Made by a program: the position numbers and the translations under genes
Notes under the pieces: generated by a model
What the model saw: the letters and a program-made list of their open reading frames with translations, nothing else
Told to the model about the DNA's origin: nothing
Database searches by the model: none
NCBI RefSeq assembly: GCF_018343525.1
Contig: NZ_JAGYPH010000001.1
Span: 434,001-498,000, forward strand
Direction of reading: 5' to 3'
Source: Lederbergia citrea
GTDB taxonomy: Bacteria > Bacillota > Bacilli > Bacillales > Bacillaceae_C
DNA: 64,000 nucleotides
Part shown: positions 56,326-64,000 of the stretch, in pieces
Numbering within the stretch: the first letter of the stretch is position 1
How the letters are laid out: each line of letters starts with the position of its first letter

Positions 56326-56339
56326 TTAAAGCGCTTCCA
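56326..56339 (+). promoter_or_regulatory. cre-like site (CcpA)
   Basis: TTAAAGCGCTTCCA matches the cre consensus TGWAARCGYTWNCA at 13 of 14 positions. It lies downstream of the promoter, which would fit roadblock repression by glucose. Confidence 0.5.
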
Positions 56340-56404
56340 CCAGCGGTTAAGAGTTAAATAAACCTTCTTGGAAACACTGAAAGTAAAGGGGTTGAAGCCC
56401 GAGT

Positions 56405-57316
56405 ATGAAACTTGACAAAATATTGGAAAAGTCCGTAAATACAAATGCTACAGTTGCAATTGCCGCAGCTGAAGATCCTGAACTGTTAAGCGTTGTAGCG
56501 GAGGCTGCAGAAAGAAATATGGCTAATTTTATATTATTTGGAAACCATGATGCCTTGGAAGCCATTATAGATTCACACCGACCATGGCTTAAGAACAGTG
56601 GTAAAATCCAAATTTTTCATGCTGTCGACAGTACGGATGCCGCAAAACTAGCAGTTGAGTCAGTTAAAAACAAAAAAGCTGATATCTTGATGAAAGGCAA
56701 TGTTCCAACAGCGACTTTATTGAAAGCTGTTCTACATAAGGAACTCGGACTTCGTACCGGGAGAGTGCTATCCCATGTTGCCGTATTTGAAGTCGAAGGT
56801 TATGACCGGTTAATCACTGTTACCGATGCGGCAATGAACCTTCAGCCAAATCTTGAACAAAAACAACAAATTATACATAATGCCGTTCAAATAGTAAAAT
56901 CAATTGGAGTTGATATTCCAAAGGTTTCCTTAATCGCTGCGGTTGAGGTGGTAAATCCAGCTATGCAAGCCACCTTGGATGCAGCTGTTTTAACCCAAAT
57001 GAACCGTCGTGGGCAAATAACGGGATGCAATATTGATGGACCTCTTGCGCTGGATAATGCTATCTCCATCCATGCTGCCAAACAGAAAGGGATCGAAAGC
57101 GATGTTGCCGGGAAAGCCGATATTTTGCTAGTCCCTAATATAGAATCGGGAAATGTTCTTTATAAGTCTTTAATATATTTTGCCAATGCAAAAGTTGGTG
57201 CAATAATAGCAGGCGCAAAAGCTCCAATTGTCCTAACATCCAGGGCTGATAGCGCGGAAAGTAAAGTATATTCATTAGCACTTGCAATTTGTGCTGCACA
57301 GAACAAACAAAGCTGA
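56405..57316 (+). CDS. ptb: Phosphate butyryltransferase
   Basis: Reversibly converts butyryl-/branched acyl-CoA plus phosphate to acyl phosphate. 303 residues of the phosphotransacetylase fold with [18 protein letters not shown] and the [12 protein letters not shown] motif. First gene of the branched-chain keto-acid operon. The ATG ribosome site is modest. Confidence 0.94.
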   Translation: MKLDKILEKSVNTNATVAIAAAEDPELLSVVAEAAERNMANFILFGNHDALEAIIDSHRPWLKNSGKIQIFHAVDSTDAAKLAVESVKNKKADILMKGNVPTATLLKAVLHKELGLRTGRVLSHVAVFEVEGYDRLITVTDAAMNLQPNLEQKQQIIHNAVQIVKSIGVDIPKVSLIAAVEVVNPAMQATLDAAVLTQMNRRGQITGCNIDGPLALDNAISIHAAKQKGIESDVAGKADILLVPNIESGNVLYKSLIYFANAKVGAIIAGAKAPIVLTSRADSAESKVYSLALAICAAQNKQS

Positions 57317-57335
57317 AATTGGAGGAATCATACAC

Positions 57336-58433
57336 ATGAGAATATTTGAATATATGACAAATTACGATTACGAACAATTATTATTTTGCCAAGATGAACA
57401 ATCAGGATTAAAAGCGATTATTGCCATCCATGATACTACCCTTGGTCCGGCCCTTGGCGGAACACGCATGTGGACATATGAGAGCGAAGAGGCTGCAATT
57501 GAGGATGCACTTCGTTTAGCCAGAGGCATGACATATAAAAACGCTGCTGCTGGATTGAATCTTGGTGGAGGAAAAACAGTTATTATCGGTGATCCAAAAA
57601 AAGATAAAAACGAGGAAATGTTTAGGGCTTTTGGTCGTTTTATCCAAGGCCTGAACGGTCGCTACATAACTGCAGAAGATGTAGGAACAACAGTGGAGGA
57701 TATGGATTTAATTCATGAAGAAACGAATTTTGTGACAGGCATCTCTCCAGCTTTTGGTTCCTCGGGAAATCCTTCTCCAGTTACCGCATATGGCTGCTAC
57801 GTTGGAATGAAAGCAGCCGCAAAAGAAGCCTTTGGATCCGACTCGCTCGAAGGGAAAAGAGTGGCTGTTCAGGGAGTGGGAAATGTCGCTTTTGAACTTT
57901 GTCGTTATTTACATGAAGAGGGCGCACAGTTAATTGTTACAGATATTAATAAAGAAGCAGTCAATCGTGCGGTAGAGGCATTTGATGCAAAATCCGTCAA
58001 TCCCGATGAAATCTATGCGGTGGAAGCTGACATCTTTGCACCATGTGCCTTGGGCGCAGTTGTAAATGACGAGACGATTCCCCAATTTAAGGTGAAAGTG
58101 ATTGCTGGTTCCGCTAATAATCAATTAAAAGAAACAAAGCATGGCGACCTTATTCATGAAATGGGGATTGTGTATGCGCCGGATTATGTAATCAATGCCG
58201 GGGGAGTTATTAACGTAGCTGATGAATTATATGGATACAATAAAGAACGTGCATTAAAAAGAGTTGAATCTATCTATAGTAATGTTGCAAAAGTAATTGA
58301 AATATCTAAGCGCGATGGTATCCCAACATACGTGGCTGCTGACCGTATGGCGGAAGAACGAATCGAAAAAATGCGGAAGTCCCGGAGCCAGTTCCTGCTC
58401 AATGATAAACATATATTGACGAACCGGATTTAA
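57336..58433 (+). CDS. bcd: Leucine (branched-chain amino acid) dehydrogenase
   Basis: NAD-dependent oxidative deamination of Leu, Ile and Val to 2-oxo acids. 365 residues; catalytic Lys80 in GGGK, and the nucleotide-binding [17 protein letters not shown] 57336 behind TTGGAGGAA; the longer frame from 57282 overlaps ptb and lacks a site. Confidence 0.96.
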   Translation: MRIFEYMTNYDYEQLLFCQDEQSGLKAIIAIHDTTLGPALGGTRMWTYESEEAAIEDALRLARGMTYKNAAAGLNLGGGKTVIIGDPKKDKNEEMFRAFGRFIQGLNGRYITAEDVGTTVEDMDLIHEETNFVTGISPAFGSSGNPSPVTAYGCYVGMKAAAKEAFGSDSLEGKRVAVQGVGNVAFELCRYLHEEGAQLIVTDINKEAVNRAVEAFDAKSVNPDEIYAVEADIFAPCALGAVVNDETIPQFKVKVIAGSANNQLKETKHGDLIHEMGIVYAPDYVINAGGVINVADELYGYNKERALKRVESIYSNVAKVIEISKRDGIPTYVAADRMAEERIEKMRKSRSQFLLNDKHILTNRI

Positions 58434-58451
58434 TTTTATGTGAAAGATTTA

Positions 58452-58480
58452 GGGAGAACGCCTAAAGGCGTTCTTCCTGT
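58452..58480 (+). terminator. Hairpin after bcd
   Basis: AGAACGCC / GGCGTTCT with a 4-base loop but only a short T-rich tail; likely an internal processing or partial termination site. Confidence 0.5.
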
Positions 58481-58545
58481 GTGATGCAGCAAATTCTTGC
58501 TATAAAGAAACTTGGCATAAAGGCAAGAAAATGGAGGTAACCATT

Positions 58546-59664
58546 TTGCAAAAAGACAATTTTCAGATTCTTGTTATCAATCCCGGGTCAACATCCACCA
58601 AAATCGGCGTTTTTGCAAATGAGGTACCAATTGTAGAAAAAACGATCCGTCATGAATCAAGTATGATCAATTCTTTCAAAAAGATGATTGATCAATACGG
58701 ATTTAGAAAAGAGACCATTTTAAATGCATTGAAAGAGGAAGGGGTGAATCTTTCCGAATTAGATGCAATTTGTGGACGTGGAGGGCTTCTTCGGCCAATC
58801 GAAGGCGGTACATATTCGGTAAACGAGCAAATGCTGATAGATTTAAAAAAAGGCTACGCGGGACAGCATGCATCCAATTTAGGGGGGATAATCGCCCATC
58901 AAATTGCATCAGAATTACATATTCCAGCTTTTATTGTCGATCCCGTTGTAGTAGATGAACTTCAACCAATTGCTCGTATATCAGGTTCTTCCTTATTTGA
59001 ACGAAAAAGTATTTTCCATGCTTTAAATCAAAAAGCAGTTGCTAGGAGAGTAGCAAATCGTCTTGGAAAAAAATATACAGATTTACAGTTGATCATCGTC
59101 CATATGGGCGGAGGGATAACGGTAGGGGTACATAAGCATGGTAAAGTCATTGATGTGAATAATGGCTTGCATGGAGAAGGCCCATTCAGCCCGGAGCGAG
59201 CTGGGACTGTTCCAGTCGGGGACTTGATCTCCCTTTGTTACTCCGGAAAGTATTATTTAGATGAAATCACGAAGAAGCTTGTGGGACAAGGTGGACTTGT
59301 AGCCTACCTTGGAACAAATGATGCTTTAAAAGTAGAGACCATGATTGCCAATGGAAATGAAAGGGCAAAATTAGTTTATGATGCCATGGCCTATCAGGTA
59401 GCAAAGGAAATTGGGTCTGCAAGTGCGGTTTTACAAGGAAACGTCGATGCAATCATTTTAACCGGGGGTCTGGCCTACGGGAAAGAATTTGTAAATGAAA
59501 TCAAAAGTTACATTAGTTGGATAGCAGATGTGATTGTTGAGCCCGGAGAAAATGAACTTCAAGCACTTGCTGAAGGAGCACTTCGCATTTTAAAAGGAGA
59601 AGAACGAGCGAAGGACTATCCTGGCAAGGCAATTTTAAAAGAACGGAGAGATGATATTGGCTGA
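58546..59664 (+). CDS. buk: Butyrate (branched-chain fatty acid) kinase
   Basis: Makes ATP from acyl phosphate and ADP, releasing butyrate or branched short acids. 372 residues of the acetokinase family; [11 protein letters not shown] at 11-21 and [12 protein letters not shown] 58546 lies 7 bases behind GGAGGT; the in-frame ATG at 58531 is part of that ribosome site (ATGGAGGT). Confidence 0.95.
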   Translation: MQKDNFQILVINPGSTSTKIGVFANEVPIVEKTIRHESSMINSFKKMIDQYGFRKETILNALKEEGVNLSELDAICGRGGLLRPIEGGTYSVNEQMLIDLKKGYAGQHASNLGGIIAHQIASELHIPAFIVDPVVVDELQPIARISGSSLFERKSIFHALNQKAVARRVANRLGKKYTDLQLIIVHMGGGITVGVHKHGKVIDVNNGLHGEGPFSPERAGTVPVGDLISLCYSGKYYLDEITKKLVGQGGLVAYLGTNDALKVETMIANGNERAKLVYDAMAYQVAKEIGSASAVLQGNVDAIILTGGLAYGKEFVNEIKSYISWIADVIVEPGENELQALAEGALRILKGEERAKDYPGKAILKERRDDIG

Positions 59665-61081
59665 AGAATATGATTTAGTTATCCTTGGAGGGGGCACAGG
59701 GGGATATGTAGCCGCAATTCGTGCTTCGCAGCTTGGTCTGAAAACAGCGATAGTTGAGAAGGATAAGCTTGGAGGAACATGTCTTCATAAGGGGTGTATC
59801 CCCAGCAAAGCTCTTCTCAGATGTGCTGAAGTTTTTTCAGTCGCTAAACGCAGTGATGAATTTGGTGTCATTACAAATGATGTGAGCCTAAATTTTGCAA
59901 AAGTCCAAGAAAGAAAAACTGGCATTATTAATCAGCTTCATAAAGGTGTACAACATTTGATGAAACAAGGGAAAATTGATGTGTATGATGGATTTGGCAG
60001 AATCTTAGGCCCGTCGATATTTTCCCCGATGCCGGGAACAATTTCTGTTGAAATGACGAATGGCGAAGAAAATGAAATGTTAATACCGAAAAATGTTATT
60101 ATTGCTACGGGCTCACGTCCCCGAACTTTGCCAGGATTGGAAATTGATGGATCCACTGTCCTCACATCCGATGAAGCTCTTGAGATGAGCGAGCTGCCAA
60201 AGTCGATTATAATCGTAGGTGGCGGAGTAATTGGCATTGAGTGGGCATCCATGCTATCAGATTTTGGGGTCGAAGTAACGGTAGTGGAATACGCTGATCG
60301 AATTATTCCAACAGAAGACAAAGAGATTTCTCAAGAGCTTAAGCGAATTTTTAAGAAAAAGGGAATTGGTATAGTAACAAGCGCGAAAGTTTTACCAGAA
60401 TCTCTCGAGAAAGAAGCAGGAAAAGTTACCATTTCCGCTGAAATAAAAGGGAAGACACAAACATTTTCAGCAGAAAAAATTCTTGTTTCGGTGGGGAGAG
60501 AAGCTAACACTGAAAATATCGGGCTTCAAAATACTGACATCGTCCTAGAAAAGGGTTATATTCAAGTCAATTCCCATTTACAGACGAAAGAGTCTCATAT
60601 ATATGCTATTGGAGATGTGATCGGTGGATTGCAGCTAGCCCATGTTGCATCACATGAAGGAATAAAGGCCGTTGAACATATAACTGGCATCAAATCAGAG
60701 CCAATAACATACGAAAATGTTTCAAAATGTATATACAGCCATCCTGAAGCGGCAAGTGTTGGCTTTACAGAAGAGGAAGCGAAAGAAAAGGGATATCACG
60801 TGAAAATCGGCAAATTTTCATTTAGAGCGATTGGAAAAGCGCTCGTTTTCGGAGATGCAGACGGTTTTGTTAAAATCGTTGCTGATGAAAAAACAAATGA
60901 TATCCTTGGTGTTCATATGATTGGTCCTCATGTAACGGATATGATTTCCGAAGCAGGACTGGCCCGTGTATTGGACGCTACTCCGTGGGAAGTCGGGAAT
61001 ACTATCCACCCTCACCCAACTTTAAGTGAAGCAATAGGTGAAGCAGCCTTGGCAGTTGATGGTCTGTCAATCCATTCATAA
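59657..61081 (+). CDS. lpdV: Dihydrolipoyl dehydrogenase E3 of the branched-chain 2-oxo acid complex
   Basis: FAD flavoprotein that reoxidises lipoamide. 474 residues; FAD motif GGGTGGYVA, redox disulfide Cys42/Cys47 in [13 protein letters not shown] motif [13 protein letters not shown] and the catalytic [11 protein letters not shown] 59657 has GGAGAG 6-8 bases before it and overlaps the buk 3' end by 8 bases. Confidence 0.96.
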   Translation: MAEEYDLVILGGGTGGYVAAIRASQLGLKTAIVEKDKLGGTCLHKGCIPSKALLRCAEVFSVAKRSDEFGVITNDVSLNFAKVQERKTGIINQLHKGVQHLMKQGKIDVYDGFGRILGPSIFSPMPGTISVEMTNGEENEMLIPKNVIIATGSRPRTLPGLEIDGSTVLTSDEALEMSELPKSIIIVGGGVIGIEWASMLSDFGVEVTVVEYADRIIPTEDKEISQELKRIFKKKGIGIVTSAKVLPESLEKEAGKVTISAEIKGKTQTFSAEKILVSVGREANTENIGLQNTDIVLEKGYIQVNSHLQTKESHIYAIGDVIGGLQLAHVASHEGIKAVEHITGIKSEPITYENVSKCIYSHPEAASVGFTEEEAKEKGYHVKIGKFSFRAIGKALVFGDADGFVKIVADEKTNDILGVHMIGPHVTDMISEAGLARVLDATPWEVGNTIHPHPTLSEAIGEAALAVDGLSIHS

Positions 61082-61119
61082 TCGGCTTAAACTAGAACCG
61101 AATCGGGAGGGATTCATAA

Positions 61120-62118
61120 ATGGCAAACAATCGCCACTCTGAGCTAGGACTCAGTGATCAACAAGTATTGGAAATGTATGAAATAATGCTTCTAGCCCGC
61201 CGAATTGACGAGCGGATGTGGCTCTTAAATCGTTCAGGTAAGATACCATTCGTCATTTCATGTCAGGGGCAGGAAGCTGCGCAAGTTGGAGCAGCCTTCG
61301 CGCTTAACCGCGAAAAAGATTATGTGCTTCCATATTACCGAGATCTTGGTGTTGTCCTCGCATTTGGAATGACACCAAAAGATGTCATGCTTTCCGGATT
61401 TGCGAAAGCGGAAGATCCAAATTCGGGCGGACGCCAAATGCCTGGCCACTTTGGTCAAAAGAAAAATCGAATTGTCACGGGCTCTTCGCCTGTAACAACT
61501 CAAGTTCCACATGCAGTAGGAATAGCGTTAGCTGCAAGAATGGAAAAAAACGATATTGTTTCCTTTGTAACGTTTGGAGAAGGTTCGTCTAATCAAGGTG
61601 ATTTTCATGAAGGGGCAAATTTTGCCGGAGTACATAAATTACCGGTTATTTTTATGTGTGAAAATAATCAATATGCTATTTCAGTACCGGTTGAAAAACA
61701 GCTTGCCTGTGAGAAAGTATCCGACCGTGCAATTGGCTATGGAATGCCAGGTGTCACGGTGGATGGAAAGGACCCGCTTGAAGTATACAAAGCGGTTAAA
61801 GAAGCAGCTGATAGAGGACGGCGGGGGGAAGGACCATCGCTTGTTGAAACGATAACCCACCGTTTGACGCCACACTCCTCGGATGATGATGATCGCAGTT
61901 ATCGTTCTCCAGATGAATTGGCCAAAGCAAAAACAGAGGATCCTATCATACTTTTTGGAGCGTATTTAAAAGAAACAGGTTTAATGAATAATGATTTAGA
62001 AAAAGAAATCAACGACCGTGTAATGAAGCAAGTAAACGAAGCCACCGATTATGCTGAAGAAGCACCATATCCGGATCCTGAGGACGCATTAAAATTCGTT
62101 TACGCAGCAGAGTACTAG
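61120..62118 (+). CDS. bkdAA: Branched-chain 2-oxo acid dehydrogenase E1 alpha
   Basis: Thiamine-dependent decarboxylation of branched 2-oxo acids with E1 beta. 332 residues; GEGSSNQGDFHEGANFA and CENN of the TPP site, and the loop HRLTPHSSDDD with phosphorylation-type Ser. CGGGAGGG precedes the ATG. Confidence 0.97.
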   Translation: MANNRHSELGLSDQQVLEMYEIMLLARRIDERMWLLNRSGKIPFVISCQGQEAAQVGAAFALNREKDYVLPYYRDLGVVLAFGMTPKDVMLSGFAKAEDPNSGGRQMPGHFGQKKNRIVTGSSPVTTQVPHAVGIALAARMEKNDIVSFVTFGEGSSNQGDFHEGANFAGVHKLPVIFMCENNQYAISVPVEKQLACEKVSDRAIGYGMPGVTVDGKDPLEVYKAVKEAADRGRRGEGPSLVETITHRLTPHSSDDDDRSYRSPDELAKAKTEDPIILFGAYLKETGLMNNDLEKEINDRVMKQVNEATDYAEEAPYPDPEDALKFVYAAEY

Positions 62119-62130
62119 GGGGGATAAGCA

Positions 62131-63114
62131 ATGGCAGTCATTTCTTATATTGAAGCTGTCACTACCGCGATTCGCGAAGAGATGGAACGTGATGAAAAAG
62201 TTTTCGTCCTCGGTGAAGACGTAGGTAAAAAGGGCGGCGTATTTAAAGCAACACAAGGCTTGTATGATCAATTTGGAGAGCAGAGAGTCATTGACACGCC
62301 GCTAGCGGAATCCGCGATTGCCGGAGTAGGAATCGGTGCCGCCATGTATGGATATCGGCCAATTGCAGAAATGCAATTTGCAGATTTTATTATGCCGGCA
62401 ATCAACCAAATCATTTCCGAGGCTGCCAGGATTCGCTATCGCTCAAACAATGATTGGAGCTGCCCAATGGTGATTAGGGCCCCGTACGGTGGTGGTGTAC
62501 ATGGCGCGCTTTATCACTCTCAATCAGTGGAATCAATCTTTGCAAACCAACCTGGATTAAAGATTGTTATGCCTTCCACTCCTTATGATGTGAAGGGGCT
62601 ATTAAAAGCGGCTATCCGCGACCCTGATCCAGTACTTTTCTTTGAACATAAACGTGCCTACAGACTGATTAAAGGCGAGGTTCCTGACGAGGATTATGTG
62701 TTGCCGATCGGAAAGGCAGATGTAAAACGCGAAGGTGATGATATTACCGTCATTACATATGGATTATGTGTACATTTCGCCCTTCAGGCAGCAGAACGTC
62801 TTGCGGAGGATGGGATAGAAACACATTTATTGGACTTACGGACGGTTTATCCACTTGATCAAGAAGCAATTATTGAAGCAGCTTCAAAAACTGGCAAGGT
62901 CTTGCTTCTTACAGAAGATAATAAAGAAGGCAGTATTATAAGTGAAGTAGCCGCCATTATCAGTGAACATTGTCTGTTTGATCTTGATGCGCCAATTATG
63001 AGGCTTGCCGGTCCAAATGTTCCAGCAATGCCTTATGCTCCGACGATGGAGAAGTTTTTCATGGTCAACCCTGATAAAGTCGAAAAAGCAATGCGGGAAC
63101 TAGCAGAATATTAA
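62131..63114 (+). CDS. bkdAB: Branched-chain 2-oxo acid dehydrogenase E1 beta
   Basis: 327 residues; transketolase-type pyrimidine domain with GEDVGKKGGVFKATQGL and DTPLAESAIAGVGIG, then the C-domain. Partner of BkdAA in an alpha2-beta2 enzyme that feeds acyl groups to BkdB. Confidence 0.97.
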   Translation: MAVISYIEAVTTAIREEMERDEKVFVLGEDVGKKGGVFKATQGLYDQFGEQRVIDTPLAESAIAGVGIGAAMYGYRPIAEMQFADFIMPAINQIISEAARIRYRSNNDWSCPMVIRAPYGGGVHGALYHSQSVESIFANQPGLKIVMPSTPYDVKGLLKAAIRDPDPVLFFEHKRAYRLIKGEVPDEDYVLPIGKADVKREGDDITVITYGLCVHFALQAAERLAEDGIETHLLDLRTVYPLDQEAIIEAASKTGKVLLLTEDNKEGSIISEVAAIISEHCLFDLDAPIMRLAGPNVPAMPYAPTMEKFFMVNPDKVEKAMRELAEY

Positions 63115-63149
63115 CGGCTGAAAATGGATGTATAAAGGAGGTTATCTGA

Positions 63150-64000
63150 TTGGCAACTGAAAACATTGCCATGCCCCAACTTGGAGAAAGTGTTACCGAA
63201 GGAACAATCAGCAAATGGCTAGTAAAGCCTGGCGATCAAGTAAACAAATATGATCCTATAGCTGAAGTCATGACAGATAAGGTAAATGCTGAAATTCCCT
63301 CCTCTTTTACGGGCACAATTAAAGAGCTGCTCGCTGAAGACGGTGACACGCTAGCAGTTGGTGATATCATTTGTACAATTGAAACGGATGGAGACGCAAC
63401 AACTGATGTCGAGGAAACAGTAAATAAAGACGTCAAAGAGCAAACACAAGAAAAAGAAATTAAAAAGCCCGTTCCAGATGAAAATAGCGCTGGAAAGGTC
63501 CGATATTCTCCAGCGGTACTGAAAATGTCACAGGAACACGACATTGACTTATCGCAAGTATCTGGAAGTGGCCGAGAAGGCAGGATTACTAGGAAAGATT
63601 TACAGAAGCTGATTGATTCTGGAAATATTCCCAAAGCAGGAGAAATTTCAACTGAGAAAACATCGAAATCAGTCACAACGGCTGCCCAACCGGCATCGCA
63701 ACCAGTTAATATTCCTTCCATGCCAGGTGATATCGAAATTCCTGTCACAGGCATCAGAAAGGCGATAGCAGCAAATATGCTTCGTAGCAAGCACGAGGTG
63801 CCACATGCTTGGATGATGATGGAAGTGGATGTAACGGAGCTTGTCCAATACCGTGATTCACTAAAAGCGGAATTTAAGCAGCGTGAAGGTTTCAGTCTAA
63901 CGTATTTTGCTTTCTTCGTAAAAGCAGTGGCTCAAGCTTTGAAGGAATTCCCGATGATGAATTCAATGTGGGCTGGCGATAAAATTATCCAAAAGAAAGA
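63150..64000 (+). CDS. bkdB: Branched-chain 2-oxo acid dehydrogenase E2 (lipoyl acyltransferase), 5' part
   Basis: Open to the window end; 283 codons visible. N-terminal lipoyl domain with lipoyl-Lys44 in TDKVNAE, an acidic/Thr-Ala-rich linker (about 80-115), the E1/E3-binding domain (YSPAVLKMSQEHDIDLSQV), a second Pro/Ala/Ser linker, and the start of the catalytic domain (IPVTGIRKAIAANM). TTG 63150 behind AAAGGAGGT. Yields isobutyryl-, isovaleryl- and 2-methylbutyryl-CoA. Confidence 0.96.
   Translation, partial: MATENIAMPQLGESVTEGTISKWLVKPGDQVNKYDPIAEVMTDKVNAEIPSSFTGTIKELLAEDGDTLAVGDIICTIETDGDATTDVEETVNKDVKEQTQEKEIKKPVPDENSAGKVRYSPAVLKMSQEHDIDLSQVSGSGREGRITRKDLQKLIDSGNIPKAGEISTEKTSKSVTTAAQPASQPVNIPSMPGDIEIPVTGIRKAIAANMLRSKHEVPHAWMMMEVDVTELVQYRDSLKAEFKQREGFSLTYFAFFVKAVAQALKEFPMMNSMWAGDKIIQKK

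Noticed and set aside
63236..63790. 184-codon minus-strand frame opposite bkdB
   Set aside because: A Ser/Ala/Phe-rich mirror of the lipoyl and linker region of E2.
1..64000. CRISPR arrays, tRNA or rRNA genes, prophage or transposase genes
   Set aside because: No regularly spaced repeats, no tRNA-like cloverleaf noticed and no recombinase-like proteins.

Overview
The window is chromosomal DNA from an endospore-forming member of the Bacillaceae. This rests on gene order and content: from start to end it follows, from memory, the Bacillus subtilis stretch yqgE-pbpA ... comG ... gcv ... efp-spoIIIA-accBC ... dxs-ahrC-recN-spoIVB-spo0A ... bkd. Most genes have Shine-Dalgarno sites close to AGGAGG, many start at TTG or GTG, and the base composition is low to medium GC.

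Layout. (1) 1-6.8 kb: end of an MFS transporter (yqgE), class B penicillin-binding protein pbpA, two small membrane proteins on the minus strand (yqzD, yqzC), ribosomal protein L33, 5-formyl-THF cyclo-ligase, yqgO, the rhomboid protease gluP and yqgQ. (2) 6.8-13 kb: glucokinase, a lipoteichoic acid synthase of the YqgS type, lipoprotein YqgU, small membrane proteins (yqgW is too short for ordinary ORF calling) and the metallo-hydrolase YqgX. (3) 13-18 kb: the comGA-GG competence pseudopilus operon, aroK and yqzE. (4) 17.8-25 kb: SNF2 helicase yqhH and yqhG, divergent from a tandem glycine riboswitch that controls gcvT-gcvPA-gcvPB, then rhodanese yqhL. (5) 25-29 kb: a B12-dependent (class II) ribonucleotide reductase gene split into three exons by two short introns without an ORF. 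(6) 28.8-34.5 kb: patatin-like yqhO, a VOC protein, yqhP, yqhQ, yqhR, aroQ, yqhT and efp. (7) 34.6-39.7 kb: the complete spoIIIAA-AH operon. (8) 39.9-52.5 kb: accB, accC, yqhY, nusB, folD, xseA, xseB, ispA, then a ~610-nt non-coding interval that fits OLE RNA, its partner gene oapA, dxs, yqxC, ahrC and recN. (9) 52.6-56.1 kb: spoIVB, spo0A, a glycerophosphodiesterase and yqzF. (10) 56.2-64 kb: the branched-chain keto-acid operon ptb-bcd-buk-lpdV-bkdAA-bkdAB-bkdB; bkdB runs off the window.

How the parts work together. SpoIIIA builds the mother-cell-to-forespore channel; SpoIVB is the forespore signalling protease; Spo0A is the master switch for entry into sporulation. The bkd operon turns Leu/Ile/Val into branched acyl-CoAs, the primers of iso/anteiso fatty acids, and accBC supplies malonyl-CoA. 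IspA and Dxs serve isoprenoid synthesis, and the OLE RNA/OapA unit lies between them. The Gcv proteins feed one-carbon units to folate enzymes, of which FolD and the cyclo-ligase are also encoded here.

Most notable: (a) two group I introns in one class II RNR gene, the second one codon after the predicted thiyl-radical cysteine; (b) an OLE RNA locus with oapA; (c) an NrdR-like box and a perfect hairpin in the RNR leader; (d) REP-like repeats placed at gene 3' ends, one of which supplies the C-terminus of YqgQ; (e) an unassigned structured RNA candidate at 10066-10187. No tRNA, rRNA, CRISPR array, prophage or transposase gene was seen.
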